Shown here piece by piece: positions 44,136 to 51,741 of a DNA stretch of 64,000 nucleotides (the first letter of the stretch is position 1; each line of letters begins with the position of its first letter). A model generated the notes under the pieces. The model was not told where the DNA came from. It worked only from the letters and a program-made list of their open reading frames with translations, and ran no database searches. The position numbers were made by a program, and so were the translations under genes. Where the stretch lies: assembly GCF_002770595.1 (NCBI RefSeq), contig NZ_CP022986.1, positions 2,666,001-2,730,000 on the forward strand, given 5' to 3'. Origin of the DNA: Chryseobacterium camelliae. GTDB taxonomy: Bacteria > Bacteroidota > Bacteroidia > Flavobacteriales > Weeksellaceae.

Positions 44136-44216
44136 ATGAGAATATATATACAGACTTCTGAAAACGGAGATGTTTACCATGTCAATACTTCCACAGAAGA
44201 TTATTTAAACTTTTAA
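44136..44216 (+). CDS. Possible 26-residue small protein
   Basis: A short frame ATG 44136 to TAA 44214-44216, translating as MRIYIQTSENGDVYHVNTS followed by TEDYLNF. It lies five bases after the SpmA-SpmB stop and 15 bases before the next gene, so it could be translated by re-initiation. The residue mix is protein-like rather than random A/T. Evidence is limited to position and composition; no known family. Confidence 0.35.
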   Translation: MRIYIQTSENGDVYHVNTSTEDYLNF

Positions 44217-44231
44217 CATCAAAAAAATTGT

Positions 44232-44624
44232 ATGATTACCGATAAAGAATTTACACTGCGACTCATCCGTCAGCTTTCCCAGGCACTGGAAAAACTGATC
44301 CTTGACAAACCGGAAGAAAGCCTGATGCAGAAAGAACTGGATTTTGATTCTTTGATGCGGGACATTTTCAAAATGGACTTTACGGAGATTTCCTCCAAGA
44401 CCAAAGAAGATCTTATCGGGATCGTTAATGAAAGGCAGGAAAGAGACCATAAAGATTACTATGAAATGCTGGGCAACCTGTTCTACTTCAAAGGAAAAGC
44501 AGAACACAATAATGATTTCCTGGATAAAGCCAAAACATTCTATGAACTGTACCTGCAGACCAGCGGTATTTTTGCCCTTCCCATCATCAACAGGATCAAT
44601 GAAATAAAAAAAGCACTTGAATAA
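44232..44624 (+). CDS. Hypothetical helical protein (DUF6483/TPR-like)
   Basis: A 130-residue soluble, mostly helical protein. Residues 1-60 (DKEFTLRLIRQLSQALEKLI) resemble DUF6483, an uncharacterised family, by pattern only. Residues 85-125 read as a TPR-like hairpin: YYEMLGNLFYFKGKAE and FLDKAKTFYELYLQTSG. No catalytic residues are evident. The start at 44232 follows the short frame by 15 bases. The final codons overlap a terminator hairpin. Confidence 0.7.
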   Translation: MITDKEFTLRLIRQLSQALEKLILDKPEESLMQKELDFDSLMRDIFKMDFTEISSKTKEDLIGIVNERQERDHKDYYEMLGNLFYFKGKAEHNNDFLDKAKTFYELYLQTSGIFALPIINRINEIKKALE

Positions 44625-44632
44625 AGTGCTTT
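44610..44632. terminator. Bidirectional terminator overlapping a stop codon
   Basis: A 9-bp perfect stem (44610-44618 with 44624-44632). The stem spans the stop codon of the 44232-44624 gene and is followed by T residues; on the other strand A residues upstream give a T-run for the convergent tonB-like gene. Confidence 0.82.
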
Positions 44633-44638
44633 ATCTTT

Positions 44639-45523
44639 TTAAAAGGTAATTTTATAGGATCCTGTGGAAGAAACGCTGGATTTTTCAGCTTTAACGTATT
44701 TCCGTACCCAGGAAACTGCCGTAGAACTGATGCATGGGTCAGAAGTTCCCCCGGATCTCCTCGCAGAAACCACATTTCCGGCTTTATCCACCGTATAGGC
44801 AATGGTAATGGTTCCGCTGGCAGTACAGTTATTGGCCGGCTGTGCGCCTCCCCGTCCCATGGTTCCCGGGATAAACCCGACAAGCCTCCTGTCTATTCCC
44901 ACTTTGCTGTCACCGTTTCCGTCGCCTCCTAGAGGATCTCCTGCATTTCCGATGCCGTCTCCGTCACCCTGGCTTCCTGCTTTGGTCCCTCTTCCCCGGA
45001 TCAGGTTTCCGATCGCTGCGGTTCCTTTGCCGTCACCGGTTCCGGTTTTGGAATTGGATGTGGTAGCGCCGGATTTTTTGGTATTTTTAGAAGCGCTGGT
45101 ACTGGATGCTGATTTTTTATTCTCTTTGGATTCTTCCTTTTTAGGTACCGTGACCTTAGGATTATTTCCGGTAATGATTTTTTCCTTGGCTTCGGATTTC
45201 TTTGTTTCCGGCTGCGGTTGCGGTTCAATGGTCGTTTTCGTCTCCGGAACTGCTGTTTCCAAAGGATCAGTGGTGACTTCCTCCGTTGCGGCAGCCAAGC
45301 TTCCCGGCTGGTCGGCAGGTTCCTCTTCCCCGCTCCCGTTCCTGTTATCCCCGAAATTGACCAGCATGGTGGTGACCACTTCTTTTTCCGGTTCAGCAGG
45401 TTTGGGGGTGAGTTTATATAAAAAAACAAACAGCAGGATGGCAGACCAGATCAGGACTGAAAGCAACGCGCTCTTAATCCTGTCCTTGTTTTCCTCCTTC
45501 CTGTCTATGGTATGGCTTTTCAT
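44639..45523 (-). CDS. TonB-family energy transducer
   Basis: A 294-residue periplasm-spanning protein: a short cytoplasmic N-terminus, one membrane helix (about 18-38), a long low-complexity linker rich in Pro, Lys, Ser, Gly and Thr (40-220), and a compact C-terminal domain beginning NNCTASGTITIAYTVDKAG. The C-terminal domain has the TonB/TolA-like pattern with two cysteines (in NNCTAS and SDPCISS) that may form a disulphide. With ExbB and ExbD encoded just upstream it should carry proton-motive energy to the outer membrane. The linker's composition is why its antisense strand is also open. Confidence 0.88.
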   Translation of the reverse strand: MKSHTIDRKEENKDRIKSALLSVLIWSAILLFVFLYKLTPKPAEPEKEVVTTMLVNFGDNRNGSGEEEPADQPGSLAAATEEVTTDPLETAVPETKTTIEPQPQPETKKSEAKEKIITGNNPKVTVPKKEESKENKKSASSTSASKNTKKSGATTSNSKTGTGDGKGTAAIGNLIRGRGTKAGSQGDGDGIGNAGDPLGGDGNGDSKVGIDRRLVGFIPGTMGRGGAQPANNCTASGTITIAYTVDKAGNVVSARRSGGTSDPCISSTAVSWVRKYVKAEKSSVSSTGSYKITF

Positions 45524-45550
45524 ATAGTCTTATTTTCCGGCCTCAAGCCG

Positions 45551-45949
45551 TTATTTATCCTTAACGGTTGCAATGGCGATGTTAAACTTATGCTTCTCGG
45601 CAATTTCCATGGCAAAAACCACATCTTTATGCAGTGTGCTTTCGTCGGCACGTATGGTAAATGATTTATTGGTTTGCGAAGCTAGTTTATTGACGATGGC
45701 CTGCTCAAGCTCTGTTCTGCTGACCGGGACATCATCCACAAAATAAGATCCGTCCGGTTTAATGCTTACCGTAAGCGGATTCGGGATATTGTCATCCACT
45801 GCGCCCGTTTTCGGCAGCTTTACATCAATAGCGCTCTGGTTAGCAGCGGAAGAGGTGATCATAAAGAAGATCAGCATCAGAAGGATGACATCTGTCATCG
45901 CAGCTAAACTGAATTCCGGGCGTGCTTTATTTTTTCTCTGAATTTTCAT
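45551..45949 (-). CDS. exbD: ExbD/TolR family biopolymer transport protein
   Basis: A 132-residue single-pass protein. The N-terminal helix holds the proton-channel Asp: SLAAMTDVILLMLIFF, with Asp20 equivalent to E. coli ExbD Asp25. The periplasmic domain (45-132) has the usual LPKTGAVDD, FVDDVPVSRTELEQAI and ADESTLHKDVVFAMEIA segments. It forms the proton-conducting complex with ExbB. It is 27 bases upstream of the tonB-like gene and 58 downstream of exbB. Confidence 0.92.
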   Translation of the reverse strand: MKIQRKNKARPEFSLAAMTDVILLMLIFFMITSSAANQSAIDVKLPKTGAVDDNIPNPLTVSIKPDGSYFVDDVPVSRTELEQAIVNKLASQTNKSFTIRADESTLHKDVVFAMEIAEKHKFNIAIATVKDK

Positions 45950-46007
45950 CTGTTGACGGGTATTATTTAAATAATCAGACGGAACCTTGCGGTTTCATAC
46001 CAAAGAT

Positions 46008-46715
46008 TTATAAAGGTTTATTGATGATATCTAAAAATTCTCCGGACATATTCTGCGCCCTCAGGACGAACTTATCGATCCTTGTCAGTAAGATATTGTA
46101 GAAAAAGTTGGCCGGAATGGCTACCGCAAGACCTACCGCCGTTTGCCCTAGTGCGGTATAAATACCTTCTGAAAGGGTTTTCGGGGAGAAAGCACCTTCC
46201 ATATTGGACAGGTCAAAGAATGCAATGATCATCCCGATGACCGTCCCCAGAAGACCCAGCATCGGAGCGATACTCGGTACGACTGCCAGAAGGTTCAGGT
46301 TTTTTTCCATATTGGCTACTTCCACCTGTGCCTGGGATTCCATCGCACTTACGATATCCGAAACCGGGCGCCCCAGCCTTGAGATCCCTTTTTCAAGGAT
46401 CCTACCTTCCGGGGAGTGCTGCCTTTTACAGTAATCTGCTGCAGACTCAATCTTGCCTTCCCGGATAAAATCCTCGATGTTATTCATAAAGTCGGGATCT
46501 GTTTTTGAGACCATTCTTTTAATGAAGAAAAAACGCTCAAAGAAAAGGTATACAGAAAATATCCCGAGCAGTAACACGGTAACCATTACAATTTTTGCGA
46601 ATACGCCTCCGTGAAACATGATTTCCCAAAATGAAAATACTTTTTTAGGTGCTTCTGCCACTGCAGATGTTGTAACCTGTGCGAATAAAATCTGAGTAAG
46701 TTCCGTTAACAGCAT
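46008..46715 (-). CDS. exbB: MotA/TolQ/ExbB family proton channel protein
   Basis: A 235-residue inner membrane protein with an N-terminal segment and three helices (about 38-62, 128-150, 170-195). The family signatures are NLNLLAVVPSIAPMLGLLGTV and IYTALGQTAVGLAVAIPANF, containing the Thr/Ala-lined pore helices. It builds the pentameric channel around ExbD that powers the TonB-like transducer. It heads the operon exbB-exbD-tonB. Confidence 0.93.
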   Translation of the reverse strand: MLLTELTQILFAQVTTSAVAEAPKKVFSFWEIMFHGGVFAKIVMVTVLLLGIFSVYLFFERFFFIKRMVSKTDPDFMNNIEDFIREGKIESAADYCKRQHSPEGRILEKGISRLGRPVSDIVSAMESQAQVEVANMEKNLNLLAVVPSIAPMLGLLGTVIGMIIAFFDLSNMEGAFSPKTLSEGIYTALGQTAVGLAVAIPANFFYNILLTRIDKFVLRAQNMSGEFLDIINKPL

Positions 46716-46745
46716 TAATGTGTATTTTTATAAAAGTTGTAACGA

Positions 46746-46753
46746 CAAATGTA
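46746..46753 (-). promoter_or_regulatory. -7 element (TACATTTG) for exbB-exbD-tonB
   Basis: The minus strand reads TACATTTG 30 bases before the exbB ATG; no paired TTG at the usual distance. Confidence 0.55.
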
Positions 46754-46859
46754 GTGGAATATTATGAATCGTTCTCTTAAAATTTGCTTAAAAACAGGAA
46801 ATTTCCTCTCAAAAAAGATTTGAAAAGAAATTTACGGATGCTATAATGGCGAAAGATCT

Positions 46860-47321
46860 TTAGTCTTCGTCTATCTCAATCTGGTCCTGCTTAAACTCGC
46901 ATTTCAGCCTGAAAGGAATGGGCGTATCGGAGCCGGTATAAAAATCATCAATGGTTCCCTTCCAGATCACCTGCAGTTCGCCCTCTTCATTTTTTTCAAA
47001 TAAAAGTTCGTTATCATAGATATAGGCGTCCTCATCATCATAAAGGTCTACTTCCGTATAGGTTTCCTCATCAGAATCTGTAATGGTGAAGGTTTTGCCT
47101 TCGATTTCTGCGGATTCTATAGGAAAATCGATAATCTCAAGTGATAACTGCGGAAAATTGTATTGCAAAGAATCATCTTCTACGTGATCCAGGCCGTCAT
47201 CCGTAATGATTTCAACCTCTAAAAAATGTTGCTGGTTGCTGTAGACCGCTTTACAATATGTGTTTCTGATATTGTATTTCAGCGTTTCTTCCGGATGGTA
47301 AATTTTTAAAATCCCTTTCAT
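46860..47321 (-). CDS. Acidic hypothetical protein
   Basis: A 153-residue soluble protein rich in Asp and Glu (e.g. DSDEETYTEVDLYDDEDAY, EIDED at the end) and in beta-forming residues. It has no signal peptide and no recognised motif. I do not know the family. It has its own -7 element and stands alone between exbB and the divergent DUF885 gene. Confidence 0.7.
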   Translation of the reverse strand: MKGILKIYHPEETLKYNIRNTYCKAVYSNQQHFLEVEIITDDGLDHVEDDSLQYNFPQLSLEIIDFPIESAEIEGKTFTITDSDEETYTEVDLYDDEDAYIYDNELLFEKNEEGELQVIWKGTIDDFYTGSDTPIPFRLKCEFKQDQIEIDED

Positions 47322-47369
47322 TTTTTCTTAAAAAAGAGCGGTAATAATATGATTGCTAAATGTTTTTAA

Positions 47370-47377
47370 CAAAGATA
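47370..47377 (-). promoter_or_regulatory. -7 element (TATCTTTG) for the acidic protein
   Basis: Minus-strand TATCTTTG, 48 bases before the ATG at 47321; matches TAnnTTTG. Confidence 0.5.
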
Positions 47378-47464
47378 GAAAATTGGCTGAATGTGTAACA
47401 TGTTTTAAAAATTATTTTTTAAAAATCAACCTTTTCAGGAATCCGGTCATATCTTAATAATACT

Positions 47465-47472
47465 TATTTTTG
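47465..47472 (+). promoter_or_regulatory. -7 element (TATTTTTG) for the DUF885 gene
   Basis: Matches TAnnTTTG, 16 bases before the ATG at 47489; no paired TTG seen. Confidence 0.55.
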
Positions 47473-47488
47473 CGTTAAAGATCCGGAA

Positions 47489-49285
47489 ATGAAAAACATC
47501 ATCTTAAAAAGCATCTTCAGCCTGGGCCTGCTGGCGGGGATCACTGCCTGTAAGAAATCTGATTCTCCTTTAACGAAGGTAACACCGTCCAACCTGGACT
47601 CTATTGCTTCCAATTACTATGAACAGTATCTCAAGCTGTATCCCCTGGATGCCACGTCACAGGGAGATATCCGGTACAATGACCAGCTCCCGATCAACAT
47701 CGACAAAGATTTTATTTCCGGAGAGGTCGCTTTTTACAGTTCAGTCCAGAAACAGCTGGAAAATGTGGATTACGAAAAGCTTTCCGATGAAAGCAAAACA
47801 GTCTATGACGTACTGGATTACACCCTTCAGGATAAGATAGAAGCCTACGCCTATCACCCTGAGTATATTCCTTTCACTCAGTTTTCAGGGCTGCCGCTTA
47901 CTTTCCCGCTGTACGGGAGCGGACAGGGTCCTCAGCCGTTTAAAACGACTCAGGATTACGACAACTGGCTGAAGAGGATGGAAAAGTTTCCGCAATGGAT
48001 GAATGCCGCCACGGAAAATTTCAGGGAAGGAATCACCAGCAAAATGGTGCTGCCCAAGAAACTGGTGATTAAGATGATTCCCCAGATGAGGGCTCCGGAA
48101 ATCATCAGCACTGATCTTAAGACGAATATTTTCTACGGACCGATCAATAGTTTTCCGAAAAATTTCACGAAGGCACAGAAAGATCAGTACACGGCGCTCT
48201 ATAAAGAATCTGTCACCAAAAATATCATTCCTGCTTATACCAAAATGGGCGATTTCCTGGAGAAAGAATACCTGCCTAAAGCCAGAGATACAGATGGTTA
48301 CAATAGCCTTCCCAACGGTAACGATATCTACCGGTACTACGTAAAAAGCTGGACAACCACTAAATATACGCCTGAAGAAATCAATAAAACAGGCCTTCAG
48401 CAGGTAGCTATGCTCCGTGCCGAAATGGAAAAGGTAAAACAGCAGGTAGGCTTTACAGGAACCCTTGAAGAATTCATCAGTTACGTGAAGACAGATCCGA
48501 AGGCCATGCCGTATAAGACCTCAAAGGAAGTGCTAGACGCCTTCAACGGGATCTTAACCAAGATTACGCCTAAACTGAAAACGATGTTCAGCGTAACCCC
48601 GAAAACAAAATTTGAGATCAGGCAGACCGAAAAATTCAGGGAGGCCAGTGCAAGTGCGGAATACATCCAGGGCACAGCAGATGGAAAGCGCCCGGGTGTT
48701 TTTTATGTCCCGCTTCCCGATCCGTCCAAGTTCAATGTGACATCCGGTATGGAATCGCTTTTCCTTCATGAAGCAATTCCGGGCCACCATTACCAGGTTT
48801 CCCTGCAGCAGGAAAATACAAAGCTTCCCAAATTCATGCGGTTCGGCTGGTTTGGTGCCTATGGCGAAGGCTGGGCGCATTACTGTGAAACTTTAGGCCC
48901 TGAATTCGGGTTGTATACAGATCCGTACCAGAAAATGGGCTACCTGAGCGACCAGATGCTGAGAGCCGTACGACTGGTGGTAGATACCGGCCTGCATACG
49001 GGAAAAATGACCCGCGAGGATGCCATAAAATATTTCCTCAGCAATATTTCCTATGACGAAGCCGGCGCAACGGCAGAAGTGGAACGCTATATGGCTATGC
49101 CCGGACAGGCCCTGGGATATAAAATAGGATCTTTACGCATCCGGGAACTGAGGGAACAGTATCAGAAAGAATTAGGGAAAAATTTCAGCCTCGCCAAGTT
49201 CCATGATGAAATACTGAACCAGGGATGCCTTCCGCTGGATGTCCTTAACAGGAAGATGGCACTTTGGGCAAAAAAGCAACAGTAA
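47489..49285 (+). CDS. DUF885 lipoprotein, putative metallopeptidase
   Basis: A 598-residue lipoprotein. The signal ends in the lipobox GITAC, so it should be anchored to a membrane facing the periplasm or outside. The DUF885 body carries the metal-site motif SLFLHEAIPGHHYQVSLQQE (His-Glu...His-His) at about residue 425 and the downstream GEGWAHYCETLGPEFG Glu, as in M32-like zinc peptidases. Activity is probably peptide hydrolysis but is not shown. The family's length fits. The end of the gene lies 17 bases before a DUF1398 pseudogene. Confidence 0.88.
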   Translation: MKNIILKSIFSLGLLAGITACKKSDSPLTKVTPSNLDSIASNYYEQYLKLYPLDATSQGDIRYNDQLPINIDKDFISGEVAFYSSVQKQLENVDYEKLSDESKTVYDVLDYTLQDKIEAYAYHPEYIPFTQFSGLPLTFPLYGSGQGPQPFKTTQDYDNWLKRMEKFPQWMNAATENFREGITSKMVLPKKLVIKMIPQMRAPEIISTDLKTNIFYGPINSFPKNFTKAQKDQYTALYKESVTKNIIPAYTKMGDFLEKEYLPKARDTDGYNSLPNGNDIYRYYVKSWTTTKYTPEEINKTGLQQVAMLRAEMEKVKQQVGFTGTLEEFISYVKTDPKAMPYKTSKEVLDAFNGILTKITPKLKTMFSVTPKTKFEIRQTEKFREASASAEYIQGTADGKRPGVFYVPLPDPSKFNVTSGMESLFLHEAIPGHHYQVSLQQENTKLPKFMRFGWFGAYGEGWAHYCETLGPEFGLYTDPYQKMGYLSDQMLRAVRLVVDTGLHTGKMTREDAIKYFLSNISYDEAGATAEVERYMAMPGQALGYKIGSLRIRELREQYQKELGKNFSLAKFHDEILNQGCLPLDVLNRKMALWAKKQQ

Positions 49286-49302
49286 TCAAATGCTATACAG
49301 GT

Positions 49303-49690
49303 ATGTTTACGGTAGAACAGATTGAAAATGCCCACGGCAAAGTACAGTCGGGATCCGATTTTCCGAGTTATATCCGGGAAATTAAAGAGCTGGGTGTACA
49401 ATCTTTTGAAACCCGGGTAAAAGACAGTTGTACAGAATACTTCGGCGCCCATGGTTTCAGGGCAAAATCAGGAGCCAAATACCGGGACCTGCCCATCCGG
49501 AATACAACTGATGAGAATGCATTCAGGAATACTTAAAAAGCCATCAGAGAGGGGAAACAGATTATAAGACGTTCTGCGTCCACTGCGCGGAAACCGGCAT
49601 TGAGAAATGGGTTGTTGATTTGGACCACTTAGCTGTACTTATTATGATGGATCCGGAAAGGAAGTATTAAAGGAAGAAATTCCTCATTAA
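49303..49690 (+). pseudogene. DUF1398 (YbcV-like) gene broken by two single-base deletions
   Basis: Reading from ATG 49303 gives a normal DUF1398 start (MFTVEQIENAHGKVQSGSDF) to about 49529, where the frame runs into TAA at 49534. The family sequence resumes one base off at 49530 (YLKSHQRGETDYKTF, then HCAETGIEKWVVDLDHL) until about 49631. It resumes again one base off from 49631 (SCTYYDGSGKEVLKEEIPH) to TAA at 49688-49690. Two separate one-base losses therefore explain all of it. Function of the intact family is unknown. It is a real pseudogene unless the assembly has two indel errors; it has a normal terminator. Confidence 0.85.
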
Positions 49691-49695
49691 AATAT

Positions 49696-49725
49696 AAAGC
49701 CACAGATTGCTCCTGTGGCTTTTTT
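49696..49725 (+). terminator. Terminator after the DUF1398 pseudogene
   Basis: A 10-bp perfect stem (49696-49705 with 49713-49722) and a T-run to 49725, six bases after the pseudogene stop. It shows the locus was once a functioning transcription unit. Confidence 0.88.
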
Positions 49726-49765
49726 AATCCGGTAAAACCTAGCTCTGATAAAGATAGGACTCAAT

Positions 49766-50590
49766 TTATGATTCCATGTCTGAAACAATCCTGTTCGGCG
49801 GCACCCCGAATTTTATTTTGAAGGTACGGGAAAAATGCGGCAGGCTCTGAAAGCCCAGGTCAAGATAGATATCGGAAGGCTTCATCTTTTTTGTCCCGAT
49901 GAGGTACTTTGCTTCGGCAAGCCTTTTATCTAAGAGCCATTGACGGGGCGGCAGCCTGAATATTTTTTTAAAATCCCTCTTAAATCCCGCCAGGCTTCGT
50001 CCGGTTAGCTGAGCAAACTGCCGGACCGGTATATTGAATCGAAAATTGTTCAGCATGAATTTTTCAAGATCAATCTTACAGGGTTGAGAGAAATCGAATA
50101 AAAGGTTCATCAGTTCCGGCTGGGCATGGAGCAATAATTTAACCCCTTCTTTCATTTTCAGGATGCCTAATTCATCAGTCATCTCTGTTCCGGACTTCCG
50201 GGCATACGGAATTACAGACTGAAAGTAACCCTTCAGGAAGTCATTAAATGGAATCAGCATATTTGATAAGCCGGTATATTTCCTGTCTGCCTGATATTTT
50301 TCTTCCAACGCAATCTTACGTAGTGCATCTTCCTGTAAAGAAATAACGATGGTTTCATAATTTCCGCCGGTTACCGGAGTTTTGATCAGGGTACCGAGCT
50401 GGTTTTTACCAATCAGCAGAATCTCTGATCCTTCTACTGAAATATGTTGCCCGGCAGTTTCCAGGGTAAGGGATCCTGAAACCTGCAGTATAATGGTATG
50501 ATGGTTCCATATGCAGGGTTTCTCCTTTTTCTCTTTGGAAAGATAGGAATAGAACAAAACACCGGGAAGAATTTCTGTCGGGCTTTCCAT
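49766..50590 (-). CDS. AraC family transcriptional regulator
   Basis: A 274-residue regulator. The N-terminal half (1-165) is a cupin-like sensing domain (IILQVSGSLTLETAGQHISV). The C-terminal 100 residues are two helix-turn-helix motifs: PVRQFAQLTGRSLAGFKRDF and then PSDIYLDLGFQSLPHFSRTF, ending FGVPPNRI. AraC-type factors bind paired direct repeats near promoters. The start lies one base after the stop of the aldo/keto reductase gene, so the regulator is co-transcribed with it and may control that promoter, where three TATGGC repeats are found. Confidence 0.9.
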   Translation of the reverse strand: MESPTEILPGVLFYSYLSKEKKEKPCIWNHHTIILQVSGSLTLETAGQHISVEGSEILLIGKNQLGTLIKTPVTGGNYETIVISLQEDALRKIALEEKYQADRKYTGLSNMLIPFNDFLKGYFQSVIPYARKSGTEMTDELGILKMKEGVKLLLHAQPELMNLLFDFSQPCKIDLEKFMLNNFRFNIPVRQFAQLTGRSLAGFKRDFKKIFRLPPRQWLLDKRLAEAKYLIGTKKMKPSDIYLDLGFQSLPHFSRTFKIKFGVPPNRIVSDMES

Positions 50591-51562
50591 TTAACGCTCC
50601 AGATAAGTGTCACCCCATATTTCTCCGGCTGCGAATGCCGTATCCAGCTGATTCATTTCTTCTGCCGTAAGCACCATATCCATAGCTGCGATATTTTCCG
50701 GCAGCCTGGACCTCCGGCTCATGCTTACCAGCGGCATGATATGGTCACCCTGAGCTTTAACCCATGCAATAGCAAGCTGCGTAGGAGAACACCCCTTATC
50801 GGCAGCAAGATTTTTCAGCACCTCAGCTTTTTCTACATTATGAATCAGGTTTTTACCCTGAAAACGGGAGAAATGATTGCGGTAGTCATTTTCAGCGAGA
50901 GGAAGTTTCAGTTCTCCGGTCAGAAGTCCTTCAGCAGTATTGGCAAAAGCAATGACACCAATGCCCAATTCTTTTGCAGCTGGCAGCAAATCATGCTCTA
51001 TCTGGCGGTCTGCCAGTGAATAGCCTATCTCAAGCGCTGTTACAGGGTAAATGCTGTTGGCCCGACGAAGCTGGTCGGCAGTAATTTCAGAGACACCGAT
51101 ATGCCGTACCTTGCCTTCTCTGATCAGATCGGCTACCGTTCCGATAATATCTTCTACCGGAACACTGCCATCCATACGGCTCGGCTGGTAAAGGTCTATG
51201 GTTTCAATTCCAAGGCGGGTAAGGGAATAGTTGACAAAGTTCTTGATCGAGACAGGACGAAGCTCCATCCCGATCGGCTGCCCGTTATGAAATACGGCTC
51301 CGAATTTAACACTGATAAAAGCATCATCCCGCCTGTCCCTGATGGCTTTGCCTATGAGCATTTCATTATGGCCCGCCCCATAAAAATCACCGGTATTGAG
51401 AAAGTTAATGCCATGGTCCAGTGCCTCATGGATCGTAGCAATACTTTCTCTTTCATCGGGTACCGGGCCGCCCCAGATAGAAGACATACGCATGCAGCCT
51501 AATCCAAGACCGGATACAAGTGGCCCATGGTGACCTAACTGAATTGTTTGAATATTTTTCAT
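50591..51562 (-). CDS. Aldo/keto reductase with altered catalytic tetrad
   Basis: A 323-residue (alpha/beta)8 NADPH-type oxidoreductase. The fold is clear from LGLGCMRMSS, FYGAGHNEMLIGKAI, LTRLGIETIDLYQ, VRHIGVSE and the C-terminal cofactor region STSR-like MSRRSRLPENIAA. Of the catalytic tetrad, Tyr61 and Lys85 are present. The Asp position (normally DTAxxYG) is Asn56, and the His position (normally QHR) is Ser128 in YQPSRMD. It may therefore be a reductase with unusual chemistry or specificity. A -7 element lies four bases upstream, implying a leaderless mRNA. Confidence 0.85.
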   Translation of the reverse strand: MKNIQTIQLGHHGPLVSGLGLGCMRMSSIWGGPVPDERESIATIHEALDHGINFLNTGDFYGAGHNEMLIGKAIRDRRDDAFISVKFGAVFHNGQPIGMELRPVSIKNFVNYSLTRLGIETIDLYQPSRMDGSVPVEDIIGTVADLIREGKVRHIGVSEITADQLRRANSIYPVTALEIGYSLADRQIEHDLLPAAKELGIGVIAFANTAEGLLTGELKLPLAENDYRNHFSRFQGKNLIHNVEKAEVLKNLAADKGCSPTQLAIAWVKAQGDHIMPLVSMSRRSRLPENIAAMDMVLTAEEMNQLDTAFAAGEIWGDTYLER

Positions 51563-51566
51563 ACTA

Positions 51567-51574
51567 CAAATATA
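51567..51574 (-). promoter_or_regulatory. -7 element (TATATTTG) directly before the aldo/keto reductase ATG
   Basis: Minus-strand TATATTTG ends four bases before the ATG. Transcription would begin at about the start codon. No usual TTG upstream, which fits a promoter needing an activator. Confidence 0.6.
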
Positions 51575-51578
51575 CCGG

Positions 51579-51633
51579 TATGGCAGAATACATGTTTGCC
51601 TGTATGGCTCATATTATTTGTCCCTATGGCTCA
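51579..51633. repeat. Three TATGGC direct repeats upstream of the reductase-araC operon
   Basis: TATGGC at 51579-51584, TATGGCTC at 51603-51610 and TATGGCTCA at 51625-51633, all on the plus strand and spaced 24 and 22 bases. They lie immediately upstream of the -7 element. The spacing of about two helical turns suits binding by an AraC-type protein; this is inference. Confidence 0.6.
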
Positions 51634-51741
51634 AAACCACTCACCCTCAAATATGGTTTCCTCAAAAGGAAGCCTGTTTCATTCTGTGGTAGTAAACATA
51701 GTCAAACTGTAAGGTCATGAACATGACTGATAAGTTCTGAC

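Noticed and set aside
44802..45527. 241-codon plus-strand frame opposite the tonB-like gene
   Set aside because: It is the antisense of the Gly/Ser/Lys/Pro linker; the minus gene has a membrane helix, a TonB-like domain and an ExbB/ExbD operon.
49264..49302. Start of the DUF1398 frame inside the DUF885 gene
   Set aside because: The family begins at MFTVEQIENAH (49303); the upstream part is just the shadow of the DUF885 end.
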